Source: Muraenolepis orangiensis (Eukaryota > Chordata > Actinopteri > Gadiformes > Muraenolepididae). Taken from it: a DNA stretch of 64,000 nt. The notes under the pieces are model-generated. The model made no database searches, was not told where the DNA came from, and saw only the letters and a program-made list of their open reading frames with translations. Position 1 is the stretch's first letter. Each line of letters opens with the position of its first letter. The DNA is taken from contig CM051016.1 of the NCBI GenBank assembly GCA_027704905.1, forward strand, positions 12,853,501 to 12,917,500. Reading direction: 5' to 3'. The translations under genes and the position numbers were made by a program. Below, piece by piece: positions 1 to 11,464 of this stretch.

Positions 1-376
1 GGACCTGTAAAATCCCATTTGTTATTTCTTGTAATTGTAAAAGTAATTTCTTTCTGATTGTTTCGTAGAAAAACAAAAAACAAACAAATTAACAAGACAA
101 ACATATCGCTGATGACGATGACCTAATATTTTATTTAAAAGGAAAATGTATGCTAGAGGGGGTAGGACCAGAAAAGTTTTTTTAAGCTTCTTCTTGCCAC
201 TGTTGAACATGACAGAGACAATTTGAGAATTATTATTGTTTTTATTTATTTTTTGTTTTTTTGTATTATAATTCTTTTTTGTACATTGTTATAATTATCA
301 TTATGAGTGAGAAGGGGAGGGGAAAAAAAAAATAATAAATAAATTAATAAATATATATAATAAATAAAAATAAAAA
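1..376. other. AT-rich unique flank, no gene seen
   Basis: This stretch is AT-rich with a purine run and an (AATAA)n-like tract near its right end. I see no coding potential or recognisable repeat. Homology with the duplicated units seen elsewhere in the window stops at about 377, so this is the left edge of the visible array. Confidence 0.5.
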
Positions 377-2260
377 CATCCTGCAGACCAATGATTCCAT
401 ATTTGTGTGTAGTTCCTCAGATACATCCCAGGATGTTCCCAGTTTTTTAAGAACTCTTGGAATGTCCCGTTCCCTTTGACAAGTTTAAGGGTACTGAGTT
501 TTCCTCATCATGCAAAAGGCACTTACGCTATCAAAACCCATAAAGGCATGTACACCTACAAGAGCATCACAAAGGTCATCTCCATGGAGCTCAGCAAGGC
601 TGCTGATATTGATGTATCTTGTCTGATTCGGAGTCCCACATTTCTGATACAGGGGGCAGTTTGTCTTCTTACTGTATCCGATGCAAATAATCATGACATC
701 TGTATCCTCACTCACAATAACTGAGGTTTGATAGCCATTGTGGCTGGCATGATTTGCATGTAGGAGCAGACGGGTATCCGCCTCCTCATGGGAATATTTC
801 AGTTCTTCAATAACGTTCCAATCTTTTTTGTTGAGACAATAGCATGTCTCTCCACAGGTTGCAAATAGTTGCTTGTCCTGAAGCTTTACCCGGTTCTCTG
901 GAAGCTTCCACTGGCAGTGGCGGCTGGTGCATTTTTCACCAGGGGGGGCTATACCATTTTTTGTTAATTACATTATATACAATTACTTTTTGTATTGAAA
1001 TGTCGCCCTTCTATCCATCACTTTCATCATGGCCACGCAAGGCCAGCTCAAAGGCACCACAGAACTTCACAGAACTTCCTGTGGCCGTCGTCCAGCTGCG
1101 TAGCAATGTTCACTCTGCCTAGCGTGGCTAGCTTCATAGCATTGTCCATGTGTGCCCTGGTGTTCTCATGCTTCCTCACTTTCTCAGACAGGTGCTTCAT
1201 ATCCCTCACTCCAGTTGTTGTCCATGTTACATCTGTTCCCCCCGTTGTTTTAAAAATCAAGCAAGGAAAGCAAAATAAGGCATTAGCATGAGTGCATCCA
1301 GCTAGCCAGGCCTTTCTGGTGTACCAGCTACGAGAGAAGCCTCGCATATAGGTCTTCCCTTTGTCACTAGCTGCCTGATGCTGTTTGATAACAATATCAG
1401 GTTGATCTGGGCCCAGATCTTTCACCTTAAGTTTGTCCGCCAAACTTCTTCTCTCAAACGGCTCTTGAATGAGAGATTTCACAGAGTTAGGGACCGGGTT
1501 GAGTCTTGGGGTAGTGCTCACGCTCTTGTTGTAGTTACAATGGCACCCGCAGAGACAGAGCATAATATGCTTTTCCTAGTACACTTTATGACGATGCTGG
1601 AGGGGCTGTTCTGAAACAGCCCCCCGAAGACGTTTTGAGGACGCTGATTGGCTACATTTTATGTCACTCGTTTATATCTTGAATCAGCAATTGGCTAAAC
1701 TGCTACAGAGACCCGCCTCCGTGGGGCTATTTCTCTACAGCCCCTCCAGCATCGTCATACAGTGTACTAGGAAAAGCATATTATGTTGCGCAAATTATTT
1801 TAAAATCATATTTTACACATTTCTGGGTAAATTTCATATTTTAAACACACATATTGACAATTTATATATATATTTTTTTTATTAATAATAATAATGTTTG
1901 TGCGTGTGGTTTAGGGGGGGCGGCCCCCCATCGCCCCCTATGGGCCAGCCGCCACTGTCCACTGGTCCATGATGAATGTAATCAAGGCAGTTTTGCTGTC
2001 TTGATTACTTAACAGCTTCCTCTACTGCACAACATTGTGTTTCCTCCATGCAACGCTAGGTTCAGCACAGATCTGGCAATCTCTCCAAAAGTCACCTTTC
2101 AGTTTCTGAACAAGGCTCCTTCTATCAATGATGCATGCAGAGTGGTCTTCAATATCTTCAACTGCTGATGCTGACTTCTCTAACTCTCTAGCAAGAGCTG
2201 CCCTCTTGGTTTTGCGCAAGGAGCCACCTCGATTTGAAAGTGACCTAGGCAGTGGACCAA
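377..2260 (-). pseudogene. Broken copy of a repetitive nuclease-like gene, unit A
   Basis: On the minus strand two pieces of one coding region are split by a hAT insertion (915-1957). The N-terminal piece is read from about 2219 to 2022 and the central piece from about 906 to 476. The central piece contains the motif SEDTDVMII and a later HAFMGFDSVSAF. The same protein occurs in units D and E on the plus strand. The family is one I know as a highly repeated uncharacterised protein of fish and invertebrate genomes. The spacing of the acidic motifs (EEAD, then DTD, then a G-x-D near the end) recalls PIN/FEN-type nucleases, which is an inference from motif shape only. The 3' part is missing here because the unit ends at about 377. 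It is not expected to be functional. Confidence 0.6.
915..1957 (-). mobile_element. hAT element (copy 1) with TTF-type zinc-finger transposase fragment
   Basis: The element begins cagtggcggctgg and ends ccagccgccactg, which are perfect inverted termini. It is flanked by an exact 8-bp target duplication, tccactgg, at 907-914 and 1958-1965. The uninterrupted sequence is present in units D (near 39070) and E (near 47400). On the minus strand, 1563-1048 encodes a 171-aa fragment with a Cys/Trp-rich region (SWYTRKAWLAGC, ALFCFPCLIF, then a KHENTRAH motif) typical of the TTF-type zinc finger at the start of ZMYM1-like hAT transposases. The catalytic and dimerisation regions are missing, so this 1,043-bp copy is non-autonomous. 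It split the nuclease-like gene of unit A. Confidence 0.85.
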
Positions 2261-2369
2261 GTGGATGAGCCAGGACATCGAGCTGCTTTCTCGGGCACGC
2301 GATGTCCGCAAGACCCGTTTACGCCCCAACTCGCCCCCATTTTTTTTTTTAAACGCAGATACTAATTTC

Positions 2370-2960
2370 TTTGGTACTCACGGATGACCCGTTTCAACCG
2401 CCGGCCGATAGAGTCGACCCCATGTCTGTCACCATTTCCATCCTTTTATTTCTGGTAGCTTCTCTCCCTCTTTTTTTTCCTACAGGGTTCCCACTCAAGC
2501 ACTTCCTGCTCAGCCCTAAAGACCGAAACCCGTTCAGACCGAATGGTCGACTTTGCTGACGTGAGCGTTTAACTGGGTGCCCAAGGGCCAAAAAGACATT
2601 TAAAGCCCCAGTGTCTCTGCTCAATGCAGTCTACATTTCTACAGTAGCTTAAAGTTGAAAAAAACTCAAATATTACTTCAGGTCACATCTTACTTGACAT
2701 CTCGGTCATGCTATTGGTGGCACAGTGTTTATTGTATGTTGTATGTATGTTCTTTATTATTTATTTCTGGGTAAATGCCGATACTTCAAATGTAACACAT
2801 TCCAAAAAATAAGCAGGTGTAAGAAGGCATATTATGGTAAAAGCATCAAGAAGAGATCAACAGAATAATCCTGTTTGGTTCAAGGACTAGCAGCGCCACA
2901 AATCCTCACCCAAGTGTAAAACAAATATAAATCAGGAATAAGATAACTTTTCCAATCAAT
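2370..2960 (-). repeat. Flanking repeat R, downstream copy of unit A
   Basis: This segment matches, in reverse complement, the segments at 38330-38650, 46600-47000 and 58090-58690 that follow copies D, E and F. It also matches more distantly the R segments upstream of the genes. It contains the signature around gggtcatccgtgagtacc and the cctgtttggttcaaggactag block. Open frames across it are shadows of a repeated non-coding sequence. Confidence 0.65.
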
Positions 2961-3210
2961 ACCTTTATTGTAAAAAAACAGGTTCTCTTCCTCTGTCACT
3001 GTTTATTCGCTGTAAAACAGTCCAGAGACTTTTAGTTATGTATGTAGCTGACCAAACTTAGCTGAACATGTGCATTTGTAAATATAAGAATTGCATCTAT
3101 AAACGAAATCAGGAACTAGGTCATGCTCGGAATTTTTTGACCTCAAGTAATTACAAAACATTTTCCACAAACAATCAGTCGTTAACTCAGCACACACTTT
3201 TGTTTCCTCG

Positions 3211-5274
3211 TCACGGCCGTCCACGACGGGATCGGATACAGCGTCTTGCCCCATATCGCCCTCGTAGTGGTCCTTGTCCTCTCAGGGGGGGGACACCCAG
3301 AGGGGGGGACCTCTGGGTGTCCCCCTCCACCCCCAGTAGCAGGACCAGCTTCGAGTCTAGGACCTCCTGGGTGTCCTCAATGGGCCTGTTTTGATAGACC
3401 TCCTGGAAGCACGCTGTGCACATGCGGTAGCGCCACGTGCCCTCACACATCACGTGGCTGCCTTCTTCCGTGACCGCAGACTTGCACTTCCTGCACACAA
3501 GCCTTCCTGCCAGGTGGGTCTGTAGCAGCGGAAGACATGTATTAAGAATATAATAGACAGCCAACTCACAGTAAAAATAACTGTACTGAGTTGCCTAGTA
3601 GGTATGTAAAAGGCAGTCAAGTCTGTAAATTAGGTTTGATATTACAAATTTAATTTTTTATTAATAAAGGAGAAATAGGACTTCCTTATGGAAAAGTTGT
3701 GTCTGCACACAGTATATTGCCCCCAAGATGTTTACTTTGAACATCAACAATAAAACAGGATCAATGTTGAGATCACTGACAAAGATCCAATTTGCATGTG
3801 TATTAATTACAAACAATTAAGTTCCCATCCCAGCTTGTTCAACACCTCACGTACGTTTTTAAAGTGTCTTTGCAGGTTCACCAAGCGGGTGTAGCCGTAG
3901 CTGCAGGCGTGGCAGGGGTACGGCCGCTCCGAGTGGAGGAGCAGGTGCCGCTTTAGGTAGGCCTTGGTCCTCGTGATGAATGGGCATGAAGGACACTTTA
4001 AGTGCATGGTGGGGCTGAAATCTGTGGCGAGGGAGACAGAACGTTTTTTGTGTATCGGATGGATTTTGATTTTAGGTGTAGATTTCGTTCCCCCCCCCCC
4101 CCCCGATTATCGGCTTTTCTTTAGAATAGTCACTTGTGCCTACATTACCACGATAAACTGAAATTGGTGCATAAAAAGTATTGAACTCGACTTTAATTTA
4201 GTCCGTATATTATATGAAGTAGTATATTTGTATATTAAGTAATTATATTAAATTTGAATTAATTATGATGTCCACCCTGCCCTTACTGCATTTGTCCTCT
4301 TGTCAAAAATACATTTGACTGTGGAATTAGTAACGAGGAACTTGTATGTAACCTCATCTAAACACCCTTTCAGACTGTTGAACCTGCCATGTGTACAAAA
4401 GAGAATGTCCGCCCTATGTTTTATGTCTGGTCTCACCATTATGAAACTGACCGATGACCGACACGATGGTGGGAAGAGCGATGGACAGCTCCTCCTTTAT
4501 GCACCTCTGCTTTGAGCTGGATGTGGTGAGAGGGTCCAGAGGATCCGCCACCCCTGAGTTGGCCTCCTCAAACCCAGCGTGAGGGGTGATGCCGCCACTG
4601 ACCATGTTGTGGTCGGCCAGTGCCGGGGTCGCCAGGTCCGGGTATTTCGGCATGAACACCTGCTGGGCCAGGTGGGCCGGCGGGGGGCTCCCTGAGCCCA
4701 CGGGGGTCTGATCGTCCGGCTGATGAAGACTGAGATGATGAGGATGACTGACTTTCCGGTCTGAGAGATTCTCATCCCCGTCGCCACAGGATAACAGGCC
4801 CTGCGCCTCCGCAAAGTCCAGGCCGTGCTCACTCCCACCCTCCACCTCCTCCTCCTTGATGGTGGTCTCCAGCAAGGACTTGATGAAGGTCTTGCAGTAG
4901 CCGATGACGCTGTTCATCTGCAGGTAGCTGGCGGCCGACATCACCTCGATCACGTTGTGGCGGGACAGGCTCAGCTGGCCCGAGTAGATGAAGTCCATGA
5001 TGAGGGCAAAGGTGTCCGGGCTGAAGAAGTCGAAGGTGGCCGAGGTGGCGTCCGACAGCCCCGGGTGGCGGTCCCGGTCCGGGCTCTGGGGGGACAGCAG
5101 CATGCGGAAGTAGCCGCTGCTGGCGAACAGGACGTTGCGGTGGGCGCGGAAAAGCTGTCCTTCCACCAGCACGCTGCAGTCGCAGAACAGCTCCTGGCAA
5201 CGCTGCTGGTCCAGCTGCTTCAGGAGGTGGCTCTGGTGGGCCACCGTGATGTCGGCCGCGTTGAACCACTGGGC
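3211..5274 (-). CDS. zbtb8a-like BTB zinc-finger gene, copy A
   Basis: This is a probable nuclear transcription regulator with an N-terminal BTB/POZ domain for dimerisation and corepressor contact, and two C-terminal C2H2 fingers. Exons on the minus strand are 5274-4437 (BTB and linker; donor GTGAGA), 4021-3855 (zinc fingers; donor GTACGT) and 3519-3211 (third exon to TGA). Phases are compatible across both introns. The BTB domain runs from HQSHLLKQLDQQ to about CKTFIKSLLE. Finger 1 is CPSCPFITRTKAYLKRHLLLH. The last His of finger 2 is supplied by exon 3 (THLAGRLVCRKCK). Compared with D-G, copy A has an in-frame deletion near SSSKQRCIKEELS that removes the basic KRGAKR-type segment, a likely nuclear-localisation signal. 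The second intron is shortened, with its acceptor still present. No ATG is found in frame near the start of the BTB exon, so the initiator probably lies in an upstream exon. The frame is open throughout, so the copy may be expressed. Confidence 0.8.
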
Positions 5275-5790
5275 CTGCCTGCATTGTGGACAGTCATGTA
5301 CAGTCTTGTGTTGTTGTGTTACACAGATTCAAACATTACAGACCGATATTTATTATATATCGATATATATTGCTGAGTCGCTTAAAATAAAAACTGTGTT
5401 GCGTGAGTAAAAGGCAGAGGCGTGACTGCACATTCAAAACATCTAAAAGACTAGACACACACACACCCTTACTTAGTCTTCTTTCTGTTTTTTACCCCTT
5501 GACACTAAGCAAGCCATCGTTCAGCTCAATCAAATGTGTCCAAACGACACCCGTATATGTCTATGATGACCCCCATCAAATTAACAAAAACATCGATTGG
5601 GCCAATGTTGATTTTGTTTCTCAGGGTTGCGCTGTATGCAACACCCGCTATCCATCCATCTGTCACCCTAACAAGACGCACAGAGCGACGTGACTTTGTC
5701 CACGTGTGTTTACGTTTGTGGATCCTAGCAGCAGCTCAGCTGGAGAGAGAGAGAGAGCGAGAGAGAACCGCGCGCTCAGCTCAACAACAC
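5275..5790 (-). promoter_or_regulatory. Upstream region of copy A, shared with copy G
   Basis: The first 350 bp upstream of the BTB exon (5275-5640) match the upstream regions of B, C, D and E. Farther out, 5640-5790 contains a block (gactttgtccacg, then tttgtggatcctagcagcagc) found in the same position relative to gene G at about 58990-59140 but absent from B-F. I infer that this is the ancestral 5' region, perhaps with the first exon or promoter. No TATA box or transcript start can be assigned by eye. Confidence 0.4.
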
Positions 5791-5792
5791 CG

Positions 5793-5950
5793 AGATAGAT
5801 ATATATAGATAGATATCTATATCTATATCTCTATATATCTATATATCTATATATATCTATATCTATCTATCTATCCATCTATATATAGATCTAGATATAT
5901 ATATCAGATACAGAGATACATATATCTATATCGATATATATATATAGGTT
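5793..5950. repeat. (TATC)n/(TA)n microsatellite cluster
   Basis: About 155 bp of imperfect TATC, TATATC and GATA units lie upstream of copy A. Confidence 0.85.
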
Positions 5951-6239
5951 GCATTGTCCCGATGAATGAGAGTCGGGGGCGGCGTGTTTAGTATAGAACT
6001 CACACTTTGTTTTCCATTAAGTTTGACAAACGGAAAGCACATCCGCTACCTTGCTACTGTCAAGCTAGCCCAAACCACAACAACGCGGCACGCTCTCTAC
6101 ACGTCCGTGGTGCAACACACACACACACACACACACTACATACAAACGGTGAATTGTCCCATAATGTTCCACCAGGTGTTGTTGAACGAAATATATAGTG
6201 TGTGTGTGTGTATATTATATATATATACTGTATATACAC

Positions 6240-6440
6240 ACACACACAAAATATTTCGTGAGTATCAAAGTTCGCTTGATACTCACGGGTGACCCGATTC
6301 AACCGATGTCCGGTGGAGTCGAGGCGACCCCACTGCTTCTTCTTCCATCCTGTATTCCCGCTGTTTTTGTCTCCCTCTTCTTTCCTAAAGGGTTCCCCAC
6401 TTCCTGCTGAGCCACAAAACGGTCGACTTTGATGACGTGT
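6240..6440 (-). repeat. Flanking repeat R, upstream copy of unit A, truncated
   Basis: It begins with a small inverted repeat (gtgagtatcaa ... ttgatactcac) and continues with the R signature gtgacccgattcaaccgatg, as in B, C, D, E and F. It stops soon after ggtcgactttgatgacgtg. The part that carries the CTCF-like motif in other units is missing here. Confidence 0.65.
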
Positions 6441-7280
6441 TAGCGCGCGCAAACACGTATTGTGTGTGTGTGTGTGTGCGTGCTATACGTTGGACAGTGA
6501 GTGTTCGCACAATCGTAACACAAAATGTGTTTGTGTACACTAAATGTTTTTAAAAAAGGGTACATGGAAAATGCCTGTTTAATAAAATTGAACTTTAAAT
6601 TGAAATGTCTTCTTCGCTTCATGTCACCTTAATGTCTTCCAGCCACTGGAGATGCATACAGACGTCACTGTGGTTTTTACCAGCAATGACGTAAATTCCA
6701 CGCATGCGCAGTTTTACGTTTGGCAAAGCGTCCTTTTCCATGGAATGTACGGCGAGCTCGACTGCTTTTAGGCGATGTTTTAGTCGCTGAATTTCAGACC
6801 CGTACGCATTAAGGATGGCAACATATTTACACCTGATCGACACGTTAAGGATGGACACTAAGGAGTCTCTCAAATCACTGGAAGCTCATCATTTAACATA
6901 AGTTAATAGTTAAGTTATTTCATGCAAAATGCATTTTATTATGTTAAGTTAAGTTTTCGAACGGTTTCAATTCCAATTAACAGATAATTCGTACCGAAGC
7001 ATTGAATATAGCAAACTGTCATCAAAAGTTTATAAACTGAACATAATCGTTACCCAATAAATACTGACCTGACAAAAATGTATATCATCCATCAGTCACT
7101 TTATATATTGTATTGTGTACAGTATCTTTATACTGTGTACACTATATCTGTGTACAGGCCTTTAGTGTTTTAGAAAAGTACTATTACTTATAATACTGCG
7201 GAAGGAAACGGGGAGTAAGCATTTCATTGTACTTTTGTTCCACATGTGGGCGTGGCCTAAACTGTCTTGTTGACTTTTTT
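6441..7280. other. Spacer between units A and B
   Basis: Apart from the small open frame at 6619-6873, this stretch holds an AATAAA-like motif near 6580 and a segment at 7190-7260 resembling the 3' end of a fish LINE (ggggagtaagcatttcattgtac). Nothing else is recognisable. Confidence 0.4.
6619..6873 (-). CDS. Unrecognised 84-codon open frame
   Basis: An open frame of 84 codons on the minus strand lies in an otherwise non-repeated spacer between units A and B. It has a heptad-like stretch (EIQRLKHRLKAVELAVHSM) that could form a short coiled coil. I do not recognise the product. It may be an exon fragment of a host gene or a transposon remnant, or chance. No clear splice sites or paralogue are seen in this window. 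Confidence 0.2.
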   Translation of the reverse strand: MRDSLVSILNVSIRCKYVAILNAYGSEIQRLKHRLKAVELAVHSMEKDALPNVKLRMRGIYVIAGKNHSDVCMHLQWLEDIKVT

Positions 7281-7284
7281 TGCT

Positions 7285-7545
7285 CAATTAGTCTCTGCTC
7301 AATGAAGTCTACATTTATACAGTAGCTTAAAGTTGGAAAAAATATATATATTACTTCAGGTCTTTTAGCCCACATCTTACTTGACAAATCTTGGTCATGC
7401 TATTAGTGGCACCAAATAACACTTTTTAAAAAGTTTACTTAAATTCAGGTTCATCATCACTTTATCCCTCAAAGCAATATATATATTATATGGCAACAAA
7501 TGTATTCCTATATGCCTATAGAATACCGAGTAAATGCAGAGACGG
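7285..7545 (-). repeat. Flanking repeat R, downstream copy of unit B, truncated
   Basis: The sequence from ctctgctcaatgaagtctac to ataccgagtaaatgcagagac matches R. It is joined directly at about 7545 to the intron 2 sequence of the BTB-ZF gene (ggcaggacattattggaaac). This junction deletes exon 3 of copy B. Confidence 0.6.
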
Positions 7546-7878
7546 CAGGACATTATTGGAAACTATGGAAGGTAACATTTATTAAGAAAATAATAATACA
7601 GACAGCCAACTCAGTTAAAATAACTGTACCGAGTTGCCTAGTAGGTACGTAAATGATGTTTCATATAACTGAAAAAATAAAAAGTTTAATAAAGGGGAAA
7701 TAGGACTTCCTTATGGAAAAGTCACGTCTGCACACTGTATATTGACCCCAAGAGGTTTACTTTGAACATCAACAATAAAATGGGATTAATGTTGCTATCA
7801 CTGACGAAGATCCAATGTGCACATGTATTAATTACAAACAATTAAGTTTCAATCCCAGATGATGAACGCCTCACGTAC

Positions 7879-9295
7879 ATGATTAACGTGTCTTTCCAGG
7901 TGGTCCGGGCGAGTAGCATTTGCTGCAGGCCTGGCAGGGGTACTGCGGCATGTCCAAGAGGCGGAGCAGGTGCCTCTGCGCTGTGTGTGGGCATAAAGGA
8001 CACTTTAAGCGCATGGTGGGGCTGAACCCTGTGGCTAGGGAGACAGCGAGAGGGAATTATTTTGTATTTTATATTAGTTGGATGATAGGTGTAGTTTTTC
8101 TTCAGCACTGGGTGTTAAAGTGTAAAGTGACACAGAAAAGGCCGAAATTGGTGCATAAAAATGAACTCAGTATTGAACCAGCCTTTCAGTTGGTCTGATT
8201 TTCTAAAATTATGTAAAGTAATATTTTAAATTAGAATGAAGTATTATGTCCACCCTGCACCTACTGCATTTGTCCTCTTCTTTGTTAAAAATACATTTGA
8301 CCGTGGAAAACGAGGAACTTGTATGTAACCTCATCTCATCACTTGGCCTTGTGAAGCCCTTTAAGACTGTTGAAACTGCCATGTGTACAAAAGAGAATGT
8401 CCGCCCTATGTTTTATGTCTGGTCTCACAATTATGAAATGGACCGATGGTGGACAGCTCCTCTGCCTTTGCCGCCTCCTACGATGGGGCCTCCTGGAACT
8501 TGGTGTTGGTGGAGCGTGTGCAGTAGGGTGCCGTCCTCTTGGCCCCCCTCTTTTTGCACCTCTGCTTTGGGCTGGATGTGGTGAGAGGGTCCAGAGGATC
8601 CTCCACCCCTGAGTTGGCCTCCTCAAACCCAGCGTGAGGGGTGATGCCGCCGCCGACCGGGGTCGCCCGGTCCGGGTCTTTCGGCATGAACACCTGCTGG
8701 GCCAGGTGGGCCGGCGGGGGGCTCCCTGAGCCCACGGGGGTCTGATCGTCCGGCTGATGAAGACTGAGATGATGAGGATGACTGACTTCCTGGGCCGAGA
8801 GATTCTCATCCCCGTCGCCGCAGGAGAACGGGCCCTGCGCCTCCGCAAAGTCCAGGCCGTGCTCACTCCCACCTCCACCCCCACCCTCCACCTCCCCCTC
8901 CTTGATGGTGGTCTCCAGCGAGGACTTGATGAAGGTCTTGCAGTAGCCGATGACGCTGTTCATCTGCAGGTAGCTGGCGGCCGACATCACCTCGATCACG
9001 TTGTGGCGGGACAGGCTCAGCTGGCCCGAGTAGATGAAGTCCAGGATGAGGGCGAAGGTGTCTGGGCTGAAGGCGTCGACCGACAGCCCCGGGTGGCAGT
9101 CCCGGTCCGGGCGGACAGCAGCATGCGGAAGTAGCCGCTGCTGGCGAACAGGATGTTGCGGTGGGCGCGGAACAGCCGTCCATCCACCAGCACGCTGCAG
9201 TCGCAGAACAGCTCCTGGCAACGCTGCTGGTCCAGCTGCTTCAGGAGGTGGCTCTGGTGGGCCACCGTGATGTCGGCCGTGTTGAACCACTGGGC
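7879..9295 (-). pseudogene. zbtb8a-like copy B, pseudogene
   Basis: The BTB exon lies at 9295-8429 and the finger exon at 8028-7879. Damage is multiple. A net 7-bp loss just after GYFRMLLS shifts the BTB frame; the correct frame resumes only in a different phase at about 9075. A stop follows FQEAPS near 8478. Finger 1 has lost its Lys/Arg-rich helix and its His ligands. A further 2-bp loss in finger 2 ends the frame at about GPPGKTR. Exon 3 is absent through a deletion ending near 7545. Donor GT sites are still present. B shares with C the finger 1 deletion and the altered end of exon 1, so B and C are sister copies. No functional product is expected, although an out-of-phase ATG (MQAGPVV) near 9305 would read into the C-terminal half of the BTB domain. 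Confidence 0.85.
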
Positions 9296-9610
9296 CTGCC
9301 TGCATTGTTCACATTGTGGACAGACATGTACAGACGTGTTGTTGTGTTACACAGATTCAAACATTACAGACCGATATTTATTATATATCGATATATATTG
9401 CTGAGTCGCTTAAAATAAAAACTGTGTTGCGTGAGTAAAAGGCAGAGGCGTGACTGCACATTCAAAACATCTAAAAGACTAGACACACACACCCTTACTT
9501 AGTCTTCTTTCTGTTTTTTTACCCCTTGACACTAAGCAAGCCATCGTTCAGCTCAATAAAATGTGTCCAAACGACACCCGTATATGTCTATGATGACCCC
9601 CATTAAATAA
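9296..9610 (-). promoter_or_regulatory. Upstream region of copy B
   Basis: About 300 bp matches the sequence just upstream of A, C, D and E (cttaaaataaaaactg, aaggcagaggcgtgactgc, agcaagccatcgttcagctc). Conservation may reflect only recent duplication. It was absent or replaced in F beyond about 20 bp upstream of the cttaaaataaaa point. Confidence 0.35.
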
Positions 9611-9625
9611 ATAAATAACAAAAAA

Positions 9626-9631
9626 GATATA

Positions 9632-9662
<31 letters not shown>

Positions 9663-9674
9663 ATATATATATCA
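9626..9674. repeat. (TATC)n microsatellite
   Basis: Short TATC/TA tract at the position where unit C carries its long (CA)n tract. Confidence 0.8.
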
Positions 9675-10084
9675 GTGGTGAAGCGTCTGGGCCTTCAAGG
9701 TATTCAGAGAAGACCCTGGAACACTCAGATGAAACAAAAAAATCGAATTAATTGTATTAATAAAAAGTAATACAATTTAATCAAATTTAATCAAATTTAA
9801 ATAAAATGAATAAATGAGAATGGTATCTGTGTTGTTATCGGTTATATTCAGTGGCGGCTGGTGCATTTTGCTATACCATTTTTTTAAATTTACAATTACA
9901 TATTGTTAATTACATTATATACAATTACTTTTTGTATTGAAATGTCGCCCTTCTGTCCATCACTTTCATCATGGCCACGCAAGGCCAGCTCAAAGGCACC
10001 ACAGAACTTCACACAGTCTATTATTTTAGACAGGATGTGTTTTTGTCCACCTCCTCATTGTGTTGACATATCCCTATCAGCCTT

Positions 10085-10840
10085 CATCAAGTTGAACAGC
10101 TACACTGTTAAAAATGATTTGTTGACTCAACTTGACTAAGTCAAGTCATCTTGTTGCTTTGACTGAGTTAAGTTTAGTCAAGTTGATTCAACATTTAGTG
10201 TCAAGTTGATTACACTTCAATAAATTAGTTGATACAACTTGTAGTCTGTTGACACAACTTCATGTGTCAAGTTATTTGGACTAGAAAATATTAGGTAAGA
10301 TAACTTAAAAAGATGTTGGTTAAACTTATTTTATCAAGTTTTTACAAATGTCTATCAAGTTGGCTCAACATGTAAAACTTTGTTTGTTCAACTTCTATTA
10401 CCAAGTTAGCTTACCAGGACAAGCAAACCAATACCAAGCAAACCAAAGCTATACTATAAATCTAAATGAGAATTAGCTTAACCTAAATATTAACACATGT
10501 AAAAAATTGCTGAAAAGACATTTCAATCAGGACTTTTATTACAATATCAAGAACTGTATTCCAACTCCAACCCACACACTCATTAACTGTTCAGTGTTGG
10601 TTTTTAAATTCAAATAAGTGTGTCAATCGATGTCAAAATATAAAGACCTTCCTTGGGACATGTAAAAACAACACCCTCCAACACACCATTGCTTTTGCTC
10701 GGGGCTGCTCAAAAACTGAAATGACACGGTCCCATAGATAAAACTGTAATTGAGTGACTTGTTAAACAGTCCATTCTGAGGAGTAAGTGTGCAGGGTTGC
10801 TGCAGTAAAGTGCAGTAAAACATAGAAAATTGTATCTCTC
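10085..10840. repeat. AAGTTGA-rich repeat inside hAT copy 2
   Basis: Many spaced copies of caagttga/tcaacttg in both orientations follow a cactgttaaaaatg start. This resembles non-autonomous DNA elements of fish with subterminal repeats, but I cannot define both ends. Confidence 0.35.
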
Positions 10841-11464
10841 TAACTGAGAAACTTAACTCAAATGTCAGTCAGAAAATGAAAACACAATATCAGGTTGATC
10901 TGGGCCCAGATCTTTCACCTTAAGTTTGTCCGCCAAACTTCTTCTCTCAAACGGCTCTTGAATAAGAGATTTCACCGAGTTAGGGACCGGGTTGAGTCGT
11001 GGGGTAGTGCTCACGCTCGCCATTGTTGAACTTGTTGTAGTTAAAATGGCGCCCGCGGAGACAGAGCATAATATGCTTTTCCTAGTAGTACACTGACGCA
11101 CACAAATAACGATGCTCGATGCTCCAAAGTCTTCCGGGAGGGCTGTTTGAAAAGCGCCCCCCCCGAAGACGTTTTGAGGACGCTGATTGGCTACATTTTA
11201 TGTCACTCGTTTATATCTTGAATCAGCTAAACTGCTACAGAGACCCGCCTCCGTGGGGCTATTTCTCTACAGCCCCCCCAGCATCGTCATTCAAATGCGC
11301 CCTTAAGACTGCAGACCCTGAAATGGAACACGGCCACAGTGTTCTAGGCATATGTGTACTAGGAAAAGCATATTATGTTGGGCAAATTATTTTAAAATCA
11401 TATTTTACACATATTTCTGGGTGCATTCCATATTTTAAACACACACATATTGACAATTTATATA

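Noticed and set aside
377..2260. Intact host gene for the nuclease-like protein
   Set aside because: It is split by a hAT insertion, lacks its 3' part and has frame breaks in the other two copies.
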